Source: Agrobacterium larrymoorei
GTDB lineage: Bacteria > Pseudomonadota > Alphaproteobacteria > Rhizobiales > Rhizobiaceae
DNA: 64,000 nt
Reading direction: 5' to 3'
Assembly: GCF_030819275.1 (NCBI RefSeq)
Contig: NZ_JAUTBL010000002.1
Span: 1,862,501-1,926,500 of the forward strand
Shown: positions 8,171 to 19,087 of the stretch, piece after piece
Numbering within the stretch: position 1 is the first letter of the stretch
How the letters are laid out: each line of letters starts with the position of its first letter
Made by a program: the position numbers and the translations under genes
Notes under the pieces: model-generated
What the model was told of the DNA's origin: nothing
What the model saw: only the letters and a program-made list of their open reading frames with translations
Databases searched by the model: none

Positions 8171-8659
8171 TTATGGCTTGCCGTTCTGCCACGTTACTGT
8201 CTGGCCATAGAGCGGCACGGTCGAGATCGCCATCTTCGCCGAACCGTCAGTGAGCTCGCGGGTGTGGACCAGATAGACCAGCGTGTCGTTGGCCTTGTCA
8301 TAAATGCGGTTGACGACCATCTTCTTCCAAACCAGAGACATCCCCTGGCGGAACACTTCCTCGCCACCCTTCGAAAGATCAATATCGCCGACTTCCACCG
8401 GTCCGGTCTGGCTGCAGGAAATGGCGTTGTTGGATGGGTCTTCGAACCAATTGCCATTCTTCAGGCGATCGATCACGCCGCGCTCGAAATAGGTGATGTG
8501 GCAGGTGACACCCTTCACCTTGGGATCGGCGATGGCTTCCACGACGATGTCATTGCCGGTCCAATCGACACCGACCTTGCCCACCACCTGCGCCAAGGCG
8601 CCCAGCGGAAAAAGCGCCAGTCCCGCAACCAGTGCCACTCGAAGTTTCTGTGATGTCAT
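8171..8659 (-). CDS. CreA family protein
   Basis: The 162-residue predicted secreted protein has an N-terminal signal peptide (LRVALVAGLALFPLGALAQ, cleavage likely after the Ala before QVVGKVG). The family core follows: VDWTGNDIVVEAIADPKVKGVTC, then SLVWKKMVVNRIYDKANDTLVYLVHTRE. CreA proteins are widespread, and their biochemical function is not established. The ATG at 8659 follows GGAGG at ideal spacing; frames further upstream lack this. A gene for a DnaQ-like exonuclease lies upstream on the same strand with a 63-bp gap. Confidence 0.9.
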   Translation of the reverse strand: MTSQKLRVALVAGLALFPLGALAQVVGKVGVDWTGNDIVVEAIADPKVKGVTCHITYFERGVIDRLKNGNWFEDPSNNAISCSQTGPVEVGDIDLSKGGEEVFRQGMSLVWKKMVVNRIYDKANDTLVYLVHTRELTDGSAKMAISTVPLYGQTVTWQNGKP

Positions 8660-8722
8660 CGCCTTTACCTCCATGTCTGAAACAACAGATAGGAAGGCGC
8701 GAGGCGGTAACAAGCTGACAGG

Positions 8723-9313
8723 CTACCGTTTTCTCATGGTGCAGGGCTCATACCCCATGGCATGCAGACGTCCTGCAACCATGCCGATCTTCGCCGGAAT
8801 ATCGCGCACATGCTGCAAGGCCAGCGATTTCGCAGCGGCAATGGCTGCATAGGCGCAAACCACCGCATCCTCCGCCGCATTGTGGTGGACGAAGCGAAGC
8901 TGCAGGTGATGCGCGATGATGTTGAGCTTATGCGAGGGCAGCGACGGCCACACGCGCTGCGCCATCTTCACGCTGCAGAAGTAGGACAGAGACGGATAGC
9001 TCTGGCGGTACTTGTCGAAGCTTGCACGCATCACGCTGAAATCGAAGGCCGCATTGTGCGCGATCATCGTCGCCTCACGCAGATCATCGACGAACTCTTC
9101 CATGACGTCCGGAAATTCCGGCGCATCCTCCACGTCGGCTGGGCGAATGCCGTGCACAGCAATGTTGAACGGCGAAAAGCGCATGTCCTTCGGCCGGATC
9201 AATCGCTCTTCCACGCGCGTAATCACGCCGTCCTCGATCCATGCCAGACCGACCGAGCAGGCACTGCCACGCTCTTCATTAGCGGTTTCAAAATCGATGG
9301 CGATTGTTTTCAA
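8723..9313 (-). CDS. DEDDh 3'-5' exonuclease (DnaQ/epsilon-like)
   Basis: A 196-residue stand-alone exonuclease domain of the DnaQ superfamily. ExoI is IAIDFETA (Asp and Glu, residues 7-9), ExoII is MIAHNAAFDFSVM (Asp), and ExoIII is FVHHNAAEDAVVCA (His and Asp). All four metal-binding residues plus the general-base His are present. It is much shorter than a full polymerase subunit and has no polymerase-binding tail, so it is more likely a repair or RNA-trimming nuclease than the replicative proofreading subunit. Confidence 0.9.
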   Translation of the reverse strand: MKTIAIDFETANEERGSACSVGLAWIEDGVITRVEERLIRPKDMRFSPFNIAVHGIRPADVEDAPEFPDVMEEFVDDLREATMIAHNAAFDFSVMRASFDKYRQSYPSLSYFCSVKMAQRVWPSLPSHKLNIIAHHLQLRFVHHNAAEDAVVCAYAAIAAAKSLALQHVRDIPAKIGMVAGRLHAMGYEPCTMRKR

Positions 9314-9362
9314 GACGCGATTCTCTGATGAAGGAATAACACTGGAATAAACCCACTAATGG

Positions 9363-10265
9363 CTAAAGGGAACCTGTAGCGCGGGAATTGGCCTCGGAAA
9401 GCATCCAATCACGCAGTTTCAGAACATCGGGATTGTTGAGCACTCTTGGCGGATAGACGAGGTAGTAGGCAAGCGTGCTCGCCATTTCGGTATCGAGGGG
9501 CGCGATGAGCGTTCCCACGGAAAGCTCCTTCGCCACCAAAGAGCGTCGTGTCAGTGCCACGCCATATCCGGCCTTGGCGGCATCGAGAGCGCCGTTACTG
9601 TCCAGAAAAACCGTGCCCCCTGAAGCATCGATATCCGCTGCGCCCGCCAGTTCAAGCCACCGACGCCATTCATTCCGGTTTTCGTCATGCAGCAGCGGAA
9701 AGTTCCTGAGATCGTCTGGCGTGCGCACCGAGCCCAAACGCTCCAGTAGAGCCGGAGAGCAGACGGGCAAGGTGCTGTCATCGATAAGCCTGACACTCTC
9801 AAGCCCATTGTAACGGCCCGATCCGTGCCGCACCGCTATATCCACGGTGTCCTGCGAAAAATCCACCAGCCGGTTGGTGACACTGAGACGAACATCGATG
9901 CGTGGATTGGCATCCTGGAATGCCGCCAAGCGGGGCATCAACCACTGCGCGGCGAAGGTTGGAGTGCAGCTCAGCGTCAGCACGTTGACACCTGATCGCG
10001 CCGTCAACTCCGCCGTCGCTTCGCGCAACATAACGAAGGCCGTTTTGAGAGCATTGTAGTAGCGCTCCCCTTGCGGCGTGAGCTGGATATGGCGCGGTCT
10101 GCGAATGAACAGTTGCACGTCGAGATGAGCTTCAAGATCGCGGATCAGCAGACTGACGGCACCGGGCGTTACATGAAGCTCGTTTGCCGCAAGCGTCACG
10201 CTCCGGTAGCGGGGAGCTGCTTCGAAGGCCTGAAGCCCTTTCAAGGATGGAAGTCCTGCCGCCAT
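9363..10265 (-). CDS. LysR-family transcriptional regulator (GcvA-like)
   Basis: A 300-residue DNA-binding regulator. The winged helix-turn-helix covers about residues 5-65 (LKGLQAFEAAPRYRSVTLAANELHV and PGAVSLLIRDLEAHLDVQLF) and is followed by a LysR substrate-binding domain of GcvA type. It is transcribed divergently from an EamA-family permease, and by the usual LysR pattern it probably controls that gene in response to an unknown substrate. The start codon has no ribosome binding site; a perfect palindrome (10267-10278) sits directly before it. Confidence 0.92.
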   Translation of the reverse strand: MAAGLPSLKGLQAFEAAPRYRSVTLAANELHVTPGAVSLLIRDLEAHLDVQLFIRRPRHIQLTPQGERYYNALKTAFVMLREATAELTARSGVNVLTLSCTPTFAAQWLMPRLAAFQDANPRIDVRLSVTNRLVDFSQDTVDIAVRHGSGRYNGLESVRLIDDSTLPVCSPALLERLGSVRTPDDLRNFPLLHDENRNEWRRWLELAGAADIDASGGTVFLDSNGALDAAKAGYGVALTRRSLVAKELSVGTLIAPLDTEMASTLAYYLVYPPRVLNNPDVLKLRDWMLSEANSRATGSL

Positions 10266-10266
10266 G

Positions 10267-10278
10267 GTTTAATTAAAC
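10267..10278. promoter_or_regulatory. Palindrome at the LysR gene start, candidate operator
   Basis: GTTTAATTAAAC is a perfect 12-bp palindrome immediately upstream of the LysR start codon. A second palindrome, CTGAATTCAG, lies at 10361-10370 in the same divergent intergenic region. Either could be a regulator-binding half of an autoregulatory site. LysR sites are usually loose T-N11-A palindromes, so assignment is an inference. Confidence 0.35.
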
Positions 10279-10444
10279 TCAACTATCGCTCGAGAAACAA
10301 TCGTTTGAAGCGCCATGAAATCACGAGATAAACAGGGGAAAGTCAATTCCGAAATAAAAGCTGAATTCAGAAAAGCTCAAAAACTTTTCGGGTGGCTCGC
10401 GCGGGTAATGCCTGCAAGGATCTGATTTTCACCAGGAGATTGCC

Positions 10445-11362
10445 ATGTCGATACAAAAGCAGATGGGACCGCAGGAATGGGCCATGCTTATTGCGCTTTC
10501 CATTCTATGGGGCGGGTCCTTCTTCTTCATCGGCATCGCCGTGAAGGAGTTGCCGCCCATCACAATCGTCACGCTCCGGGTCTTCATCGCCGCTCTGGCG
10601 CTACTGACGGTTTGCCGCCTCCTGGGCTACAGCATCCCGCGCAAGCCGGAAGTGCTCCGCGCTTTCGTCGTCATGGGGCTTCTCAACAACATCGTCCCCT
10701 TTTCGCTGATCGTCTGGGGTCAAACGCATATTGCAAGCGGTGTCGCCTCCATCCTCAATGCCACGACGCCGCTGTTTACCGTGCTTGTCGCCCATTTGAT
10801 GACCGCAGATGAAAAGCTCAGTGCCAACAAGCTCGCAGGCGTCATCATCGGCTTTGTGGGCGTCGCCACCATGATCGGCCCTGCGGCGCTGAGTGGCGAA
10901 AGGTCCAGCCTCTGGGGTCAGCTTGCCATTCTCGGCGCTGCCATTTCCTATTCTTTCGCAGGCATTTTCGGACGTCGATTCAAGGCCATGGGCGTGGCCC
11001 CATTGGTCACGGCCACCGGCCAGATTTCCGCCTCAAGCCTGATCCTCATCCCGCTTGCCCTGATCATCGACAAGCCATGGACACTCGCCATGCCGAGCGG
11101 CGAGACATGGGCGGCCCTTTTCGGCATTGCGCTTCTGTCCACCGCACTGGCCTATCTCATCTTCTTTCGCATTCTTTCCTCCGCAGGCGCGACGAACCTG
11201 GCGCTCGTCACCTTCCTTATTCCCGTCAGCGCCATCCTGCTCGGATCCCTGGTGCTCGGAGAACGGCTTGCACTGAAGCACATCATCGGCATGGCAATGA
11301 TCGCCGCCGGCCTCGTGGCCATCGATGGCCGGCTGTTGCGGCGCAAGTCTCTGAAGACTTGA
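10445..11362 (+). CDS. EamA/DMT-superfamily permease
   Basis: Inner-membrane transporter of the drug/metabolite transporter superfamily, with two EamA repeats (about residues 14-148 and 160-295) and about ten membrane helices. Repeat 1 begins ILWGGSFFFIGIAVKELPP and repeat 2 begins LAILGAAISYSFAGIFGRRF. The family exports amino acids, metabolites or toxic compounds; the substrate cannot be read from the sequence. AGGAG precedes the ATG. It diverges from the LysR regulator, its likely controller. Confidence 0.9.
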   Translation: MSIQKQMGPQEWAMLIALSILWGGSFFFIGIAVKELPPITIVTLRVFIAALALLTVCRLLGYSIPRKPEVLRAFVVMGLLNNIVPFSLIVWGQTHIASGVASILNATTPLFTVLVAHLMTADEKLSANKLAGVIIGFVGVATMIGPAALSGERSSLWGQLAILGAAISYSFAGIFGRRFKAMGVAPLVTATGQISASSLILIPLALIIDKPWTLAMPSGETWAALFGIALLSTALAYLIFFRILSSAGATNLALVTFLIPVSAILLGSLVLGERLALKHIIGMAMIAAGLVAIDGRLLRRKSLKT

Positions 11363-11568
11363 CAGCACCGGCTTGCCACAGCATCCTGCCCTCATGATCG
11401 CAAAGACCAACACAATGATGCTTACCGTGGTTACCACCGGCACGCCGGTGGACGGTGGAGCCTTGTGTGGAGCCTTTTCGCGATAGGTCTCGCGATCTTT
11501 CCACCGAAGCCCTGCCGAAGCAGCAGGGCAAGAGGATGCACCTGCTCTTCCAACTGAAAGGAAACAGC

Positions 11569-12099
11569 ATGTCGCAGTCCCAGGAACCGCCCTCACCCGC
11601 CGATTTTTCACTCGATGATGTCACCATCCGTGGTTTCCGTCCGGAGGATGCAGAAGCCCTGACAGAAGTGCTCAACATGCCAGGCGTGCGCCACGGCACG
11701 TTGCGCCAACCTTTCCAGAGCGTGGCCCATACCCGCCGATACATGGAATCCCTTACACCGGCCGATATCATGATCGTCGCTGAATGGCGCGGTCGATTGC
11801 TCGGCAATGCTGGCCTCCACGCCGAGCGGGGCCGCAGGCGCCACGCCGCGTCCCTCGGGCTCGGCATCCATGACGACTTTACCGGCAAGGGCCTCGGAAC
11901 GCTCTTTATCAGAACCTTGCTGGATGCGGCTGATAACTGGCACGATCTCAGACGGATCGAGTTGAACGTCTTCACCGATAACGCGCCCGCCATCCGGCTC
12001 TATGAGAAGTTCGGCTTCGAGAAGGAAGGCACAATGCGCCAATATGCTCTTCGAAATGGCATCTACGCCGACTGCTATTTGATGGCGAGGCTTCGTTAA
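11569..12099 (+). CDS. GNAT-family N-acetyltransferase
   Basis: A 176-residue acetyltransferase of the GNAT superfamily, close to the RimJ/SpeG-like subgroup. The acetyl-CoA binding motif is near residues 100-110 (GIHDDFTGKGLGTLFI), followed by RIELNVFTDNAPAIRLYEKFGFEKEG, the typical C-terminal strand-helix. Acceptor substrate unknown. The ATG at 11569 follows AAAGGA at 7 bases; an upstream in-frame region extends to 11455 but lacks family similarity. The last 4 bp overlap a convergent APH-like kinase gene. Confidence 0.9.
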   Translation: MSQSQEPPSPADFSLDDVTIRGFRPEDAEALTEVLNMPGVRHGTLRQPFQSVAHTRRYMESLTPADIMIVAEWRGRLLGNAGLHAERGRRRHAASLGLGIHDDFTGKGLGTLFIRTLLDAADNWHDLRRIELNVFTDNAPAIRLYEKFGFEKEGTMRQYALRNGIYADCYLMARLR

Positions 12100-12998
12100 G
12101 ACTTCCAGCCCTTCAGATGATCTGCCATCACCTCGCGAATGGTCCTGCGCGACCATTCGCTGAGCTTCTCATCCCGTCCCCGCTCTGCTGCAAGTACGAT
12201 CATCGCCTTCCACAGCGCCCAGCCGCGGCCGCGTTGCCATGTCTCAGCATCGAGAGGAAGCGCTTGTCTGAAAACGGCGCGGCTATCGGCATCCAGGACG
12301 TTCCACGCCAGAATGAGATCGGAGGCAGGATCACCAACGCCCGAACTGCCGAAATCGATAACGGCCGAAAGCCGCCCGCCCTGCATCAAGAGATTGCCCT
12401 CGGCAATGTCGCCATGCACCCAGACCGGCCTTCCCTGCCACCCGCTTTTCAGCGCCACCTCCCATATCGCCCGCGCAAGGTCCGCGTCCACCTCGTCGCT
12501 CACAGCCTCGATCGCGTCCCGCGCTTGCGCATCATAGACGCCCAACGAACCCCCACGGTGGAAATTATGCGCGCCTGCAAGCGGCCCGTCGCTGGCATCG
12601 ATGGCGTGGAGCGCCCGTAAAAAAGCCGCGACATCCTCTGCCAGCATCTTCAAATCCGTCTCAGGCAACTTAAGCGCCAATGGCTCGCCGTCCAGCCAGC
12701 GATAGATGGACCATGGAAAGAAATAGTCCTCAGATGGCCTTCCCTTTGCCAGCGGCTCCGGTATCGGCAGCGGCAGGCGCTTAGCCAGATATGGTAGCCA
12801 GCGATGCTCCTTCTCCACCTGCGGAACATAGCCCTCCGCACTCGGCAGCCGGACCAGCATCCTCTCTCCCAGACGGAAGCTGCGATTGTCCCAGCCACTG
12901 TGGCTCACCGGCCTGACCTGCAAGTCCGCCCATTGCGGAAATTGCTCGGCAATCAACCGTGCTACCGTTTCTATCGAAACATCCAGGCGATCGCTCAT
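12096..12998 (-). CDS. APH-family phosphotransferase (aminoglycoside phosphotransferase-like)
   Basis: A 300-residue kinase-fold protein. The N-terminal lobe contains SGWDNRSFRLGERMLVRLP, with its ATP-binding Lys/Arg position. The catalytic loop is VWVHGDIAEGNLLMQ (HGD with Asp, then Asn) and the metal site is VIDFGSSGVGDPASDL. All catalytic residues are present. Many such chromosomal genes act on sugars or amines and do not confer resistance, so no drug substrate should be inferred. GAGGG precedes the start. It converges on the acetyltransferase with a 4-bp overlap. Confidence 0.88.
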   Translation of the reverse strand: MSDRLDVSIETVARLIAEQFPQWADLQVRPVSHSGWDNRSFRLGERMLVRLPSAEGYVPQVEKEHRWLPYLAKRLPLPIPEPLAKGRPSEDYFFPWSIYRWLDGEPLALKLPETDLKMLAEDVAAFLRALHAIDASDGPLAGAHNFHRGGSLGVYDAQARDAIEAVSDEVDADLARAIWEVALKSGWQGRPVWVHGDIAEGNLLMQGGRLSAVIDFGSSGVGDPASDLILAWNVLDADSRAVFRQALPLDAETWQRGRGWALWKAMIVLAAERGRDEKLSEWSRRTIREVMADHLKGWKS

Positions 12999-13047
12999 GA
13001 GGCCCTCTCTATGACTGTATCAAACCGACAGAACGATTTTGATATCG

Positions 13048-15261
<2,214 letters not shown>

Positions 15262-15355
15262 TTATTACCACCAGCGAAACCGGCGTCCTCTTCCCATCCC
15301 GCCGGAATCGATTACTCTGAACGTCCGGATGATACCTCTGTTCCGGAGCTGCCCC

Positions 15356-15970
15356 ATGGACACGACGACCCTGCTTGCCTTTGCCGCTGCCTTCTTCGTC
15401 TTCGCAGCCAGTCCTGGCCCAGACAATATGACCATTGTCGCGCGAACCATCACCCATGGCGCGCCCTCCGGTATCGCCTACGGGCTTGGTACCGTTGCCG
15501 GTATTCTGATCTTTCTCACACTCGCCGCCTTCGGCCTGTCGCTGATCGCTGAGGAGATGGGCGTCGCCATGACGGTTCTGCGCTATGGCGGTGCGGCCTA
15601 TTTGATCTGGATGGGCGTGAAGATGTGGACGGCACAGGCGGTGGTGCCGGAGCTTCAGCCAACGGGTGAAAGACGCGGCCTCCTCTCCATTTTCCTCACC
15701 GGCTTCGTCCTCAATCTCGGCAATCCGAAAATGCCACTCTTCTATGTCGCGCTCCTGCCCAACATGGTCGGCGCATCGCTCACCGTGGATCATCTGGCAG
15801 CGCTCGCCGCCGTCATTCTCTGCGTCGAGGTTGTGGTGATCGGCGGGCACGTGCTGCTCGCAGTGAGAGCACGAAAGCTGCTGCGTTCCGAACGCGTGGT
15901 GCGCCGCGTCAACCGCGTGGCAGGTGGAGTGATGATCGGCTCTGGCGTCGCTGTTGCGGCCAGTCGCTGA
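15356..15970 (+). CDS. LysE-family amino acid exporter
   Basis: A 204-residue inner-membrane exporter of the LysE/RhtB superfamily. It has the N-terminal signature FVFAASPGPDNMTIVARTITHG, where the PGP is typical, then GIAYGLGTVAGI and about six hydrophobic helices. Substrate unknown, probably an amino acid or derivative. GGAG lies 7 bases before the chosen ATG; another in-frame ATG is at 15329. A broken VOC gene follows 15 bp downstream on the same strand. Confidence 0.9.
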   Translation: MDTTTLLAFAAAFFVFAASPGPDNMTIVARTITHGAPSGIAYGLGTVAGILIFLTLAAFGLSLIAEEMGVAMTVLRYGGAAYLIWMGVKMWTAQAVVPELQPTGERRGLLSIFLTGFVLNLGNPKMPLFYVALLPNMVGASLTVDHLAALAAVILCVEVVVIGGHVLLAVRARKLLRSERVVRRVNRVAGGVMIGSGVAVAASR

Positions 15971-15985
15971 GCGGGCATAGCGATC

Positions 15986-16357
15986 ATGGTCGTCAAAAGG
16001 ATCATCGCCAATATCGCCGCCCCGGACGTCAAAGCCGCCTAGGGCTTTTACGGCGATATACTCGGCCTCGACCTCGTCATGGACCATGGCTGGATCGTCA
16101 CCTTTGCAGCGCCTTCGATCGAGACCCAGCCGCAGGTCAGCATCGCCAGCGAAGGAGGTTCGGGAACACCCGTGCCGGACCTCTCCATCGAAGTCGATGA
16201 TCTAGACGATGTGCTGCGCCGTGTCACCACAGCGGGACTGAAGATAGAATATGGGCCAGCGGAAGAACCGTGGGGCGTCAAGCGTTTCTACGTGCGCGAT
16301 CCTTTCGGGCGGCTCATCAATATCCTCTGCCACGAGAGTGAGAAGGCGGCGAGCTGA
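15986..16357 (+). pseudogene. VOC/glyoxalase-like gene interrupted by an in-frame amber codon
   Basis: From the ATG at 15986 the frame reads MVVKRIIANIAAPDVKAA, then TAG at 16040-16042, then continues GFYGDILGLDLVMDHGWIV to a stop at 16357. The joined 123-residue product is a normal VOC-fold protein (compare AAPDVKAA-x-GFYGDILGL with the usual helix then FYxDxLG). A single CAG-to-TAG change at Gln19 would explain it. An internal ATG at 16079 could start a fragment lacking the first strand and helix. Either a real nonsense mutation or a sequence error. Confidence 0.85.
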
Positions 16358-16501
16358 GAGTACGGAGCAAGCGCCGCCCTTGAATCTGCCGACGTGCTGC
16401 CCCGAAGGCGGAACACGTCACAGAGGAATACTTCGACACAATACGAATGCTTAATTCCTGTCCTGCTAAACTACCTGCAATCTCATGGAGAAAGAGCGGA
16501 C

Positions 16502-17269
16502 ATGTCGACAAAATGCGAAGGGTGCCAGGACGGCAAAAGCCTAGACCTGCCGTTTTCGATGGCCTTCCAACCGATTGTCGACATCGAAACCGGTTTGGTT
16601 TTTGCCAATGAAGCCTTGGTTCGCGGTCCCAATGGAGAAGGTGCGGGCACCGTGCTTTCGAAGGTAGATGACAGTACCCGCTATGCCTTCGATCAGCAGT
16701 GTCGCGTCAAGGCGATCAAGCTGGCTGCAAGGCTCTTCGACCCCACCGCCAACACAAAGCTTTCCATCAACTTCATGCCTAACGCCGTTTATGAGCCGCG
16801 CGCCTGTATCCGCCTGACGCTGGCGACCGCCATGAAAACCGGCTTTCCTCTCAACCGCATCATTTTCGAGTTCACCGAAACGGAGAAAATGGATTCTGTC
16901 CATGTCCTCAACATCCTGCGCACCTATCGGGATATCGGTTTCCTGACGGCAATCGATGATTTTGGTGCAGGCTATTCCGGTCTCGGCCTTCTCACCCATT
17001 TCCAACCCGATATCGTCAAACTCGATATGGATATGATCCGTGGCATCGACAGCGATCCCGTCCGACGCGTGATCGTCCGCAACACGTTGAACATGCTGGC
17101 CGATCTCAACGTCACACCGCTCTGTGAAGGCGTGGAAACAGCCGGTGAACTCGCAGCACTTCGCGATCTCGGCGTGACACTGGTTCAGGGATATCTCCTG
17201 GCAAAACCAGCCTTCGAGTCTCTCGCCATTCCGAGCACGATCAGCGAATTGCTCTCGCCTGCCGCTTAA
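16502..17269 (+). CDS. EAL-domain protein, probable cyclic-di-GMP phosphodiesterase
   Basis: A 255-residue cytoplasmic EAL domain with no GGDEF, sensor or membrane segment. Residues needed for c-di-GMP hydrolysis are recognisable in order: FANEALVRG (catalytic-loop Glu), LSINFMPNA (Asn), IFEFTETEK (Glu), AIDDFGAGYSG (Asp pair), IVKLDMDMI (Lys), PLCEGVET (Glu) and VQGYLLAKP (Gln). It should therefore be catalytically competent. An N-terminal Cys pair (KCEGC) could be a metal or redox site. The start is close to AGAAAGAGCGG. A palindromic repeat follows the stop immediately. Confidence 0.9.
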   Translation: MSTKCEGCQDGKSLDLPFSMAFQPIVDIETGLVFANEALVRGPNGEGAGTVLSKVDDSTRYAFDQQCRVKAIKLAARLFDPTANTKLSINFMPNAVYEPRACIRLTLATAMKTGFPLNRIIFEFTETEKMDSVHVLNILRTYRDIGFLTAIDDFGAGYSGLGLLTHFQPDIVKLDMDMIRGIDSDPVRRVIVRNTLNMLADLNVTPLCEGVETAGELAALRDLGVTLVQGYLLAKPAFESLAIPSTISELLSPAA

Positions 17270-17272
17270 TTC

Positions 17273-17395
17273 TAAAGCATGGTCAGCGCAAAAGTGTGCA
17301 GCGGTTTTGCGATAACGACATGCGATAACAAGGACCTAAAGCGTATGAGCGAATCTGAAAGATCGCGAAACGCTTTAGTGAAACCCTAATCGAAA
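17273..17395. repeat. Palindromic intergenic repeat of rhizobial type
   Basis: The stretch between the EAL gene and recN has the character of a dispersed Agrobacterium/Rhizobium element. It contains GCGCAAAAGTGTGCAGCGGT, then TTGCGATAACGACATGCG, then CTAAAGCGTATGAGCG answered by CGAAACGCTTTAG (the CTAAAGCGT/ACGCTTTAG arms pair). No second copy lies in this window; identification rests on my recollection of this sequence type in related genomes. It may also terminate transcription between the convergent genes. Confidence 0.6.
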
Positions 17396-17397
17396 CC

Positions 17398-19071
17398 TTA
17401 ATCCTGCGCGGCCAGCAGGCGCGCAGCCGCCGCTCTCGCCTCATCCGTGACTGAAGCACCGGCGAGCATGCGCGCAATCTCTTCTGTGCGGTGCTCCGGC
17501 TGCATCGTCGCAACGCGGGTGGCGATACGCTCCGTGCCGTCGCCCGCAGGTCCCTTGGCAATCAACAGATGGGTGGACGCACGTGCCGCGACCTGGGGCG
17601 CATGGGTCACGGACAAGACCTGAACAGTCTTCGAAAGCCGCTTCAGTCGCTGGCCGATGGCATCCGCCACGGCACCACCCACGCCTGTGTCGATCTCATC
17701 GAAGACCAGCGTGGGTGCCGAGCCGCGATCGGCAAGCGCCACCTTGAGCGCCAGCAGGAAACGTGAAAGCTCGCCACCGGACGCCACCTTCATGATCGGG
17801 CCAGGTCGGGTTCCAGGGTTGGTCTGAACGTGGAATTCAACCACATCGATACCGTCTGCCGTCCCCGAAGACGGATCGCTCGTGACCTCCACGGTGAAAC
17901 GCGCGCGTTCCAGCTTCAAGGCCGGAAGTTCCGCCATCACCGCTTCGGAAAGTGCCGCCGCCGCATTGCGCCGCTTGTCGGAGAGCGACAATGCCGCACG
18001 GTCGAAATCGGCTTTGACGACACCGAGCTGGGCTTCCAGCTTCGCCAGCTTCTCTTCGCCAGCATCGAGATCGGCAAGGTCGGTCACCATGCGCTCTGCC
18101 AGTGCAGGAAGATCGGTAACGGGGACGGAATATTTGCGACCGGCCGCGCGAAGCGCGAAAAGACGCTCTTCGACCCGCTCCAACTCGCGCGGATCGAATT
18201 CCGTGCGGCGAAGCGCCGCTTCCACTTCCATCTGCGCATTGGAAAGATTGTCGAGTGCGGCGTCCAGCAGTTGCACTGTGTCTTCGAGCAGACCCGGCGC
18301 TTCGTGGCTCTTGCGTTCCAGCCGGCGCATCATCGAGGCGATGATCGGCACAGGCGAGGCATTGCCGTTCAGAAATTCGCTGGCTTCAGCAATATCGCCC
18401 GCAATGCGTTCTGACTTCTGCATCACGGCGCGGCGTTCGGCCAACTCGTCCTCTTCCCCATCGCGGGGAGAAAGCGCTTCCAACTCTTCCACGGAAGAGC
18501 GCAGATAATCCGCCTCGCGAGCAGCAGCCTCCACCTTGGCGCGGTGCACCTTCAAGCCACGCTCTGCATCCTTCCAGGTGCGGTAGAGCCCTTGAACCGA
18601 GAGAACCTCGTCGCTGAGACCGGCAAAAGCATCAAGAAGCGCGCGATGCGCATTGGTATCCACCAGTGCGCGATCGTCATGCTGACCGTGAATTTCCACC
18701 AGATGCTGGCCAAGCTGGCGCATCATCTGCACCGAGACGGCCTGATCGTTCACATAGGCCTTGGTGCGGCCATCGGCGGATTGCACGCGGCGAAAGATCA
18801 GATCGCCGTCGTCATCCAGACCATTTTCACGCAGCAGCAAACGTGCAGGATGATCCATGCCGACTTCGAAAGTCGCCGTCACCTGCCCCTTATCCTCGCC
18901 GTGGCGCACGAGACCGCCATCTCCGCGGCCACCAAGGGCCAAGGACAGGCTATCGAGAAGAATGGATTTGCCGGCGCCGGTTTCGCCGGTCAGCACGGAG
19001 AGACCGGCCTCGAACCCAAGGTCGAGCCGTTCGATCAGAACGATGTCGCGGATCGAAAGCTGGACCAGCAT
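17398..19071 (-). CDS. recN: DNA repair protein RecN
   Basis: SMC-like ATPase acting early in double-strand break repair. The 557-residue protein has the split ATPase of the family. Walker A is TGETGAGKSILLDSLSLALG near residue 30, two coiled-coil arms flank the centre (about 150-370), and the ABC signature is VASGGELSRFLLALK. Walker B LVFDEIDTGVGG is followed by the conserved His in VLSVTHAPQVAARA. Full length. bamD lies 16 bp upstream on the same strand, so the pair is probably co-transcribed. Confidence 0.96.
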   Translation of the reverse strand: MLVQLSIRDIVLIERLDLGFEAGLSVLTGETGAGKSILLDSLSLALGGRGDGGLVRHGEDKGQVTATFEVGMDHPARLLLRENGLDDDGDLIFRRVQSADGRTKAYVNDQAVSVQMMRQLGQHLVEIHGQHDDRALVDTNAHRALLDAFAGLSDEVLSVQGLYRTWKDAERGLKVHRAKVEAAAREADYLRSSVEELEALSPRDGEEDELAERRAVMQKSERIAGDIAEASEFLNGNASPVPIIASMMRRLERKSHEAPGLLEDTVQLLDAALDNLSNAQMEVEAALRRTEFDPRELERVEERLFALRAAGRKYSVPVTDLPALAERMVTDLADLDAGEEKLAKLEAQLGVVKADFDRAALSLSDKRRNAAAALSEAVMAELPALKLERARFTVEVTSDPSSGTADGIDVVEFHVQTNPGTRPGPIMKVASGGELSRFLLALKVALADRGSAPTLVFDEIDTGVGGAVADAIGQRLKRLSKTVQVLSVTHAPQVAARASTHLLIAKGPAGDGTERIATRVATMQPEHRTEEIARMLAGASVTDEARAAAARLLAAQD

Positions 19072-19087
19072 GGATGACGCCCTTGCC

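Noticed and set aside
12096..12998. Aminoglycoside resistance gene
   Set aside because: The APH fold is clear, but the gene is chromosomal, shows no sign of mobility, and many such kinases have metabolic substrates; resistance cannot be claimed.
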